Source of the DNA: Desulfobacterales bacterium CG23_combo_of_CG06-09_8_20_14_all_51_8
GTDB taxonomy: Bacteria; Desulfobacterota; Desulfobacteria; Desulfobacterales; Desulfosalsimonadaceae
Assembly: GCA_002772195.1 (NCBI GenBank)
Contig: PCSG01000449.1
Coordinates: 840 to 12,811, forward strand
Reading direction: 5' to 3'
Length of the DNA: 11,972 nt
The first letter of the stretch is position 1. Every line of letters starts with the position of its first letter. Both the position numbers and the translations under genes were made by a program. Positions 7,836-11,972 of the stretch are shown piece after piece. The notes under the pieces were generated by a model. That model was given only the letters and a program-made list of their open reading frames with translations. It was not told where the DNA came from and did no database searches.

Positions 7836-9017
7836 TTATCGTTTTCGTCGTAAGCGATCGATGGAAAACCGCAGGCTGTCCTGCATTCTTGAAATCGCAT
7901 CCGCCAGATTGCCGATTTCATCTTTTGAATGGACGTCAATTTCCGCTTCCAGATCGCCGACGCTGATCCGGTCCGCCGCTTCCGTCAGGTACTGAATATT
8001 CCGGGTGAGCCGGTAGCCGTAAACGATAATAATCAAACCAATCAAAAGGATGGAGCCGATCAGAATGCCGAAATTGATGTTTCGCGTGCCTTTCGCCAGT
8101 TTCTGAGCCCCGGTTTTCAGCGTCTCCGTCTTGCTGGTGAATTCATCAATATAGGCGGTACTCATCAGCAGAAATGGCTTGCCTTCAAGATGGATCGGCG
8201 CTACGGCCATGTATTTTTCCCGGATTTTCCCGTCCGGATCCTTCCAGTGATAAAACCCTTGCGATTCTTTCATGCCCTGGGCGCCGGAAAGCACTTCAAA
8301 AAAGTGGTCGAAATAAGGGCCGAGGGCTTTCCGAATCATATCAATGTCATCAATCCCGATAATGTTCGGGTTCGGATGGGCCCAGATGGTCCAGTTCTGT
8401 CCTGTTTCGGCCTCGGGCTGTTGAATCAGGCAGGTATATCCGGATGCCCCGACACTCTGGACGGCGATGCCGCTGAAATCGGGATCATAGAAAAAATCTT
8501 CTCTCACAAGGTCCGGATGGGCTTTCAGATAAATTTCCGTCTGAAGCGCCACATCCCTTGCTTTCTGCATCAGCTTTTCCTTGCCTTCCTGAAGAACCAG
8601 TTCCGTACTTTCATCGGTAATTTCAGTGGCCAGCTTATTCAATTGCTTTTGGGAAAAATAACCCGACATCGCCATCAGCAGAATCGGAATCACGAGAAAA
8701 AGGAGCATCATCTTACCGCGCAAACCCAGCCAGCCCCCGGAGCGGATATCCCCTGTCCCCGTGGTGATTCTTTCAGCCCGGGGCGATGGTTCGGTTTCGG
8801 TCTCATCGGTATCCGGCTCCATGGATGACGGACCGGTGGGTTCTTCGGCCGCCAGGAAATCATCGGCGGGTTCTTCCGCTGCTTCAAACAATTTACTAAC
8901 CTCGGTCACATGACCACATGATCCGCAGCGCACCCTGACGGATGTCCCCCTGTACTGTTCCAGCTTATCAGGATCAATATGATAAACTTTCCCGCACTCC
9001 TCACAAATAACCGTCAT
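7836..9017 (-). CDS. Zinc-ribbon, extracytoplasmic sensor and HAMP membrane protein without output domain
   Basis: The product is 393 aa. Residues 1-36 form an MJ0042-type zinc ribbon (Cys5, Cys8, Cys31, Cys34). An acidic Pro/Glu/Thr-rich linker runs to about 100. Membrane segment 1 (about 103-121) is followed by an extracytoplasmic region of about 190 residues that looks like a Cache-type sensor (YTCLIQQ, DIDMIRKAL, YMAVAPI, PFLLMSTAYIDEF). Membrane segment 2 (about 315-334) leads to a HAMP domain (337-385) with the DExxxL-type motif SKDEIGNLADAI. The protein ends right after HAMP with a basic tail RLRRKR; no kinase, cyclase or chemotaxis output domain follows. GGAGG lies 7 bases before the ATG. 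It probably senses a periplasmic ligand and signals through a HAMP-bound partner or the zinc ribbon. Confidence 0.88.
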   Translation of the reverse strand: MTVICEECGKVYHIDPDKLEQYRGTSVRVRCGSCGHVTEVSKLFEAAEEPADDFLAAEEPTGPSSMEPDTDETETEPSPRAERITTGTGDIRSGGWLGLRGKMMLLFLVIPILLMAMSGYFSQKQLNKLATEITDESTELVLQEGKEKLMQKARDVALQTEIYLKAHPDLVREDFFYDPDFSGIAVQSVGASGYTCLIQQPEAETGQNWTIWAHPNPNIIGIDDIDMIRKALGPYFDHFFEVLSGAQGMKESQGFYHWKDPDGKIREKYMAVAPIHLEGKPFLLMSTAYIDEFTSKTETLKTGAQKLAKGTRNINFGILIGSILLIGLIIIVYGYRLTRNIQYLTEAADRISVGDLEAEIDVHSKDEIGNLADAISRMQDSLRFSIDRLRRKR

Positions 9018-9120
9018 ATCCTATCCTCCTTCATTAAAATGGCCGCTTTGGCTTTGACATAAGGTGGCACCTTAAAAACTATCCGATGGAATACATGATT
9101 CACTATCATTCCAACACAAT

Positions 9121-9591
9121 TTAGACTTTGATCTCCCGAAGCTTTCTAACCATGGCCTGTTGAAAAGCAACCTTTCTTTCCTCCCGGAGGATCTGCCGGG
9201 CCAATAAATCCACCAGCTCCGCCGCGCGATGGGAGGGGAACCGGGATTGATTTTCCCCCATTTCACTGATTTCATCCTCAATAACCACATCGGCAATGGG
9301 CCCCATGGCCCGGGACAGTTCTGATGACAGATAATGGAAAAAAGACTTGTCCACTTTTGGAGTTGCTTCTTTTGCGGTTTCGCAGAGATGAAGTTTATAC
9401 AGGCGGTTTAAAATCAGCCGGAGCTGTTTCAAATCCATATTGAGTGACCGGGTAACCTGACCGAGGTTCTTGGTTCCGTCCAGTTCCATCAGCACCTGGA
9501 GCATTTGACTGTCCAGGGAAACTTCTCCAAGATCCGCACGGACCGTTCGTTTAAGAACCAGCTTGGACATATCACCAGCAAAAACATTCAT
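9121..9591 (-). CDS. Conserved signalling protein, winged-helix-like plus DUF8082-like C-terminus
   Basis: The product is 156 aa and soluble. Residues about 8-75 look like a winged-helix unit (SLDSQMLQVLMELDGTKNLG, LKQLRLILNRLYKLHLCE) of the type that follows PATAN domains. Residues about 84-156 carry a helical tail, LSRAMGPIADVVIEDEI then RAAELVDLLARQI and FQQAMVRKL. This is like the DUF8082 C-terminal domain attached to other bacterial signalling proteins; I assign it from memory of the pattern, so only moderately. The start is well supported: GGAGG lies 7 bases before the ATG. A second in-frame ATG seven codons later lacks such a site. It lies between the 244-aa protein and the HAMP sensor. 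No enzyme motif is seen; an adaptor role is inference. Confidence 0.7.
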   Translation of the reverse strand: MNVFAGDMSKLVLKRTVRADLGEVSLDSQMLQVLMELDGTKNLGQVTRSLNMDLKQLRLILNRLYKLHLCETAKEATPKVDKSFFHYLSSELSRAMGPIADVVIEDEISEMGENQSRFPSHRAAELVDLLARQILREERKVAFQQAMVRKLREIKV

Positions 9592-9680
9592 TATTCAGCC
9601 TCCGAAAAATCAATGATCTAACCAGCGGCGTCACGAAATATGAACGCCCGAAAAATCAAAAGAAACCAGACGCCCAATGA

Positions 9681-10415
9681 TCATGCGCCGAGGTTCTTAA
9701 TGATCTGCCGCAGTGTGTGAAACTCCGCCTTAATCTCTTTCTTGAATTGCTCCACAATATAATCGATGGCTTCTCTGGATTCCAGAGACAATGGCGGGCC
9801 ACCGGCCGGGCGGACGGCGGGCGGCGGGGTTCTTTCGGGGGCAAGGGCCATCGCCGGTTCGCCGGCCGCTTCTCTTTGCAGAACGCGCTCTTTAAAATCC
9901 TTAAACTTATTGACTTCGGCGGAAAGGAGCTGCTTCTTCTGGGACTCTTTCATCCCCGGAGAGAGCAGGACTTTTTCAAAATTTTTGTAAACCGACGCGA
10001 CAAACTTGAAGGCATCCGGATGGGCCCGGGCCTTTTTGGCTTTAATGTATTTGCCGATGGATTCATGCAGCTTGAGAAACAGGGTCAGGATCTTGTCATT
10101 TTTGTACTTCCCCAGAAGGCGATTGGTTTCGGCCAGAAAATCCACCATGGTATCATCCGTGATTTCCCAATCAATGGAAAAAACCAGGGCCTTCAAATTC
10201 CTGATGGGAGAATCCGCCGGCAGATCATCGGCAGCACTTTCCGCCCTGGGCTTCGCCGCTTTCCTCCCTGTTATTCTGGAGTTATCGGCGACACTGACCG
10301 CGGCAGAAGAAACTTTTGATACCGGAGCGGCTTCAGAATTATCATCTCCAAACAATTCATCCAATCGGCTTGAAACCTCTTCACCGAGGCTCCCATCTTC
10401 TTCCTTCGTCGTCAA
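9681..10415 (-). CDS. Unrecognised conserved-type protein next to MglA GTPase
   Basis: The 244-aa product starts at TTG (10413-10415), chosen because GGAGGG lies 7 bases before it and no ATG competes. The first 75 residues are low-complexity, with a short acidic motif SSRLDELFGDD (16-26). Residues about 81-190 form a helical domain (SPIRNLKALVFSIDWEITDD, then DKILTLFLKLHESIGKYIKA and KKQLLSAEVNKFKDFKERV). A Pro-rich linker and a C-terminal amphipathic helix (IDYIVEQFKKEIKAEFHTL) follow. There is no membrane segment and no catalytic motif. It begins 12 bp after the GTPase stop, and its ribosome site overlaps that stop codon, so it is tightly co-expressed. Being a GTPase effector or scaffold is an inference from position only. 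I do not recognise a named family. Confidence 0.75.
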   Translation of the reverse strand: MTTKEEDGSLGEEVSSRLDELFGDDNSEAAPVSKVSSAAVSVADNSRITGRKAAKPRAESAADDLPADSPIRNLKALVFSIDWEITDDTMVDFLAETNRLLGKYKNDKILTLFLKLHESIGKYIKAKKARAHPDAFKFVASVYKNFEKVLLSPGMKESQKKQLLSAEVNKFKDFKERVLQREAAGEPAMALAPERTPPPAVRPAGGPPLSLESREAIDYIVEQFKKEIKAEFHTLRQIIKNLGA

Positions 10416-10422
10416 TGCTCTA

Positions 10423-10428
10423 CCCTCC
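10423..10428 (-). promoter_or_regulatory. Shine-Dalgarno deciding a TTG start
   Basis: GGAGGG on the - strand, 7 bases before TTG at 10413-10415 and overlapping the TAG of the GTPase gene. It fixes the start of the 244-aa protein and implies translational coupling. Confidence 0.7.
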
Positions 10429-11033
10429 TATTCCAGTTTCTTTCTCAGTGATCCGACGGTTAATGCGATAATTTTTTTCATGGTGGCGGCCACATTGTCT
10501 CCCCGGACGGCGCTGGCGGGAAAACTCGGGGCTTTGAGCCGGCTGTTCAGATCTTTTTCCATAGTGTCCATGGAGAGAATCGGAATGCCTTCTTCCTCAA
10601 GGTCACGTTTGTTGTACTGTAGAACCAGGGGGATGTTAAAAATGCTTTTATTGAAGGTTTCCAGGTTTTCTTTCAGATTCTGAAGGGAACGGATGTTCAT
10701 TTCCCGGCGCAAATCCATGGAATCCGCGACAAAGACCAGCCCGTCCACGCCTCTTAAAACCAGTCGCCGTGTGGCGTTATATTTAACCTGACCGGGGACG
10801 GTATAAAGCTGGACCTTGATGCTGTGACCCTTGATTTCGCCGATGTCAAAAGGCAGGAAATCGAAAAAAAGGGTACGGTCCCCATAGGTTTTCACCGTCA
10901 CCATTTCATTCTGAATGCGCTTTTTAAACTTCTTGTTGATATATTCCAGATTGGTTGTTTTTCCCCCTCGGCCGGGACCATAGTAAACGATTTTAACCTG
11001 GACTTCCTTCTTTTTCGGATTTATTAATGCCAA
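10428..11033 (-). CDS. mglA: MglA-type small Ras-like GTPase
   Basis: The 201-aa product carries every MglA landmark: P-loop GPGRGGKTT (Gly19 to Thr26), the family signature TLFFDFLP (54-61), the switch II motif TVPGQ (78-82) with Gln82, Arg53 just before switch I, and the base-recognition NKRD (141-144). These numbers match those I recall for Myxococcus MglA (Arg53, Thr78, Gln82, Asn141), so GTP binding and roadblock-stimulated hydrolysis should be intact. In Myxococcus the protein marks the leading pole and switches type IV pili and gliding motors. The start is TTG, backed by a GGAGG 8 bases upstream; an upstream ATG is closed by a stop after six codons. The roadblock gene upstream is its likely MglB-like partner. 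The symbol reflects family membership, not proven function. Confidence 0.95.
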   Translation of the reverse strand: MALINPKKKEVQVKIVYYGPGRGGKTTNLEYINKKFKKRIQNEMVTVKTYGDRTLFFDFLPFDIGEIKGHSIKVQLYTVPGQVKYNATRRLVLRGVDGLVFVADSMDLRREMNIRSLQNLKENLETFNKSIFNIPLVLQYNKRDLEEEGIPILSMDTMEKDLNSRLKAPSFPASAVRGDNVAATMKKIIALTVGSLRKKLE

Positions 11034-11041
11034 CTCACCTA

Positions 11042-11046
11042 CCTCC
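11042..11046 (-). promoter_or_regulatory. Shine-Dalgarno deciding the mglA TTG start
   Basis: GGAGG on the - strand, 8 bases before TTG at 11031-11033. It is the only good ribosome site near the 5' end of the GTPase gene and supports the rare start codon. Confidence 0.75.
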
Positions 11047-11190
11047 AGCAGTCATAGGTTAAAGTTTTGCCGACCAGAACACAGAATCGGGCAACAAACA
11101 CCGTCGGGCAAGAATTCTCAAACAATTTCATTATTCAACAATAACGACGATTTATTCCACCTGTTCCCTGCGCGTAAAAAATCAGATCCA

Positions 11191-11583
11191 TCAGATCAGG
11201 GTTTGAATCCGTTTGATCGCTTCCGTGACTTTCAGACGCAAAAATCCCAGAGAAACATTTTTATTGAAAATGGTGAGCAGCAGCAAATCATCCACGACCT
11301 TGCTGAAATGGATGCTTTCTTCCTCTCCTTTGTGAAAAAGAAGCGAAAACTCCTGTTCACCGATAATATTGGCCATAGCACTGACGGCACCGTAATTCCC
11401 GGCGGCGAGCGCCGCCAGAGAATACACGTCATGGCTGATATCACCGTTTTCAAGGTTGACGATGACGTTACCGGCCAGATCCATCAGGATAACACTTTAA
11501 ACCCCCAAATCAATGAGCTCTTCCTGAAGGATATTCTCTATTGACTCAATCTGCTGCTTATCAAACTCGATCGTAAAATCCAT
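11191..11583 (-). pseudogene. Roadblock/LC7 (MglB-like) protein with in-frame TAA
   Basis: The ATG at 11583 has a good Shine-Dalgarno (AAGGGGTG at 11591-11598, spacing 7). It opens MDFTIEFDKQQIESIENILQ and runs EELIDLGV before a TAA at codon 29 (11497-11499). The same frame then continues SVILMDLAGNVIVNLENGD to the TGA at 11191, giving 130 codons in all. The order helix, LGV-x-SVILMDLAGNVI strand-turn-strand, AALAAGNYGAV helix, EFSLLFHKGEEESIHF strands and C-terminal helix is a complete roadblock/LC7 fold. Family members such as MglB act as GAPs for MglA; the mglA gene follows 157 bp later. A shorter product could start at ATG 11484 (97 aa) but would lack the first helix and strand and has no clear ribosome site. 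A nonsense mutation or sequencing error is most likely. Confidence 0.78.
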
Positions 11584-11590
11584 TTATTCT

Positions 11591-11598
11591 CACCCCTT
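11591..11598 (-). promoter_or_regulatory. Shine-Dalgarno of the interrupted roadblock gene
   Basis: AAGGGGTG on the - strand, 7 bases before the ATG at 11581-11583. It supports 11583 as the original start, so the TAA at 11497-11499 is internal to the gene and not upstream of it. Confidence 0.6.
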
Positions 11599-11639
11599 CA
11601 AAATTATATTCATGATCCCGCCCAGAACTTTAAATCGTC

Positions 11640-11760
11640 AAACAACCAAAAAAAAACTGGATTGAACCGAAAATCACTGTTTTGCCAGACAAACGTTATT
11701 AATCTTTAGCGTATTACTTTTATTTAATCAACCAGAAAAAACAAAAAGAACATCTTATGG
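11640..11760 (-). promoter_or_regulatory. AT-rich leader with possible promoter
   Basis: This is the gene-free part of the 236 bp between purB and the roadblock gene, and the most AT-rich stretch here. On the - strand TTGATT (11726-11731) and TAAAGA (11703-11708) are 17 bases apart. That fits a sigma-70 layout, although the -10 box is a poor match. It would leave a leader of about 110 bases before the roadblock ATG. No operator or riboswitch was seen. Confidence 0.25.
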
Positions 11761-11783
11761 ATTTCTCCGGATGCCGCATGATC

Positions 11784-11810
11784 TTCAGAAAGGGTCCTGA
11801 TCCTTCTGAA
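11784..11810 (-). terminator. Weak hairpin after purB
   Basis: An imperfect inverted repeat, ttcagaaagg (11784-11793) against ccttctgaa (11802-11810) with one bulged base, begins 9 bases past the stop of the probable purB. No T-tract follows directly on the - strand; a T-rich run starts about 25 bases further on. It may be a transcript-end hairpin but is not a canonical intrinsic terminator. Confidence 0.3.
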
Positions 11811-11819
11811 AATAGTCCC

Positions 11820-11972
11820 TCAGATCTTTGTGAAATAATGATCCACCAGTTTTTCCGCAAGTCCCGTATACTCTCTGACCGTCAATTGTTTCATCCGGGA
11901 CTTCACGGATTCCGGAACTTTCGCCAGATGATCCACAAACTCCCGGATATCCTCCAAACGGACACGCCGGCC
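11820..11972 (-). CDS. purB: Probable adenylosuccinate lyase, C-terminal 50 residues
   Basis: The frame is open at the right edge, so only the last 50 residues and a TGA stop are visible. The tail reads VRLEDIREFVDHLAKVPES, then KSRMKQLTVREYTGLAEKLV. It resembles the C-terminal helices of the adenylosuccinate lyase branch that includes the human enzyme, where a Leu-x-x-x-x-(Tyr/Phe)-Thr-Gly element precedes the last helix. The enzyme cleaves SAICAR and adenylosuccinate in purine synthesis. Catalytic residues lie outside the window, so this is a tail match only; another member of the fumarase/aspartase superfamily is possible. It is unrelated in function to the signalling cluster downstream. 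Confidence 0.6.
   Translation of the reverse strand, partial: GRRVRLEDIREFVDHLAKVPESVKSRMKQLTVREYTGLAEKLVDHYFTKI

Noticed and set aside
7715..7939. Possible frameshifted extension of the HAMP protein past its stop
   Set aside because: The overlapping frame shows no output-domain pattern and the stop is followed by a strong terminator, so the short end looks genuine.
7929..8828. Long + strand open frame antisense to the HAMP protein
   Set aside because: Composition is that of an antisense shadow, and the - strand gene has a ribosome site, zinc ribbon, membrane segments and HAMP.
10006..10683. + strand open frame crossing the mglA and 244-aa gene boundary
   Set aside because: It spans two well supported - strand genes and shows only low-complexity Ser/Leu-rich sequence.
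11165..11200. Repeat of atcagatc / catcagatca followed by a T-run on the - strand after the roadblock gene
   Set aside because: Inverted pairing is limited to a 4-bp GATC stem; not a convincing terminator.

Overview
The window looks like a chromosomal stretch of a sulfate-reducing-type Desulfobacterota (order Desulfobacterales is my best guess). This rests on gene content and protein style: an MglA-type GTPase with roadblock/LC7 partners, PATAN/DUF4388 and PilZ proteins, a zinc-ribbon plus HAMP membrane sensor, and a human-type PurB tail. The genus cannot be fixed from the sequence. No rRNA, tRNA, CRISPR array, insertion sequence or phage gene was recognised.

Layout. At the left edge is the 3' end of an M48 zinc metalloprotease on the + strand (1-444). 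Everything else that is supported lies on the - strand and is read right to left. First comes the 3' end of a probable purB (11820-11972), then a 236-bp AT-rich leader that may hold a promoter. A signalling cluster follows: a roadblock protein with an in-frame TAA (11191-11583), an MglA-type GTPase with a TTG start (10428-11033), an unrecognised 244-aa protein with a TTG start (9681-10415), a 156-aa DUF8082-like protein (9121-9591) and a zinc-ribbon/sensor/HAMP membrane protein (7836-9017). A strong hairpin terminator sits at 7773-7813. Beyond it are a PATAN-like gene split by an in-frame TAG (6957-7718 and 6660-6956), a receiver-PATAN response regulator (5470-6600), a second roadblock gene with a frameshift (5037-5407), a GspE/PilB-type ATPase with an extra helical-repeat N-terminus (2671-5034), a PilZ protein (2171-2617), a class III nucleotide cyclase (1104-2174) and an alpha/beta hydrolase (455-1114). 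The last three are packed with short overlaps (4 bp and 11 bp).

How the genes may work together (inference). MglA-type GTPases and roadblock GAPs set cell polarity and steer type IV pili or gliding motors in Myxococcus. Here such a switch sits beside a pilus/secretion-type ATPase, a response regulator, a membrane sensor and receivers or producers of two second messengers (PilZ for c-di-GMP, a cyclase for cAMP). A polarity or surface-motility control module is plausible, but no pilin, PilC, PilT or secretin is visible here.

The most notable oddity is that three genes of this one module carry disruptions: one -1-type frameshift and two in-frame stops (TAG and TAA). In each case protein-like sequence continues on the far side. 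Recent gene decay, sequencing error and, for the TAG, recoding are all possible; the raw sequence cannot separate them.
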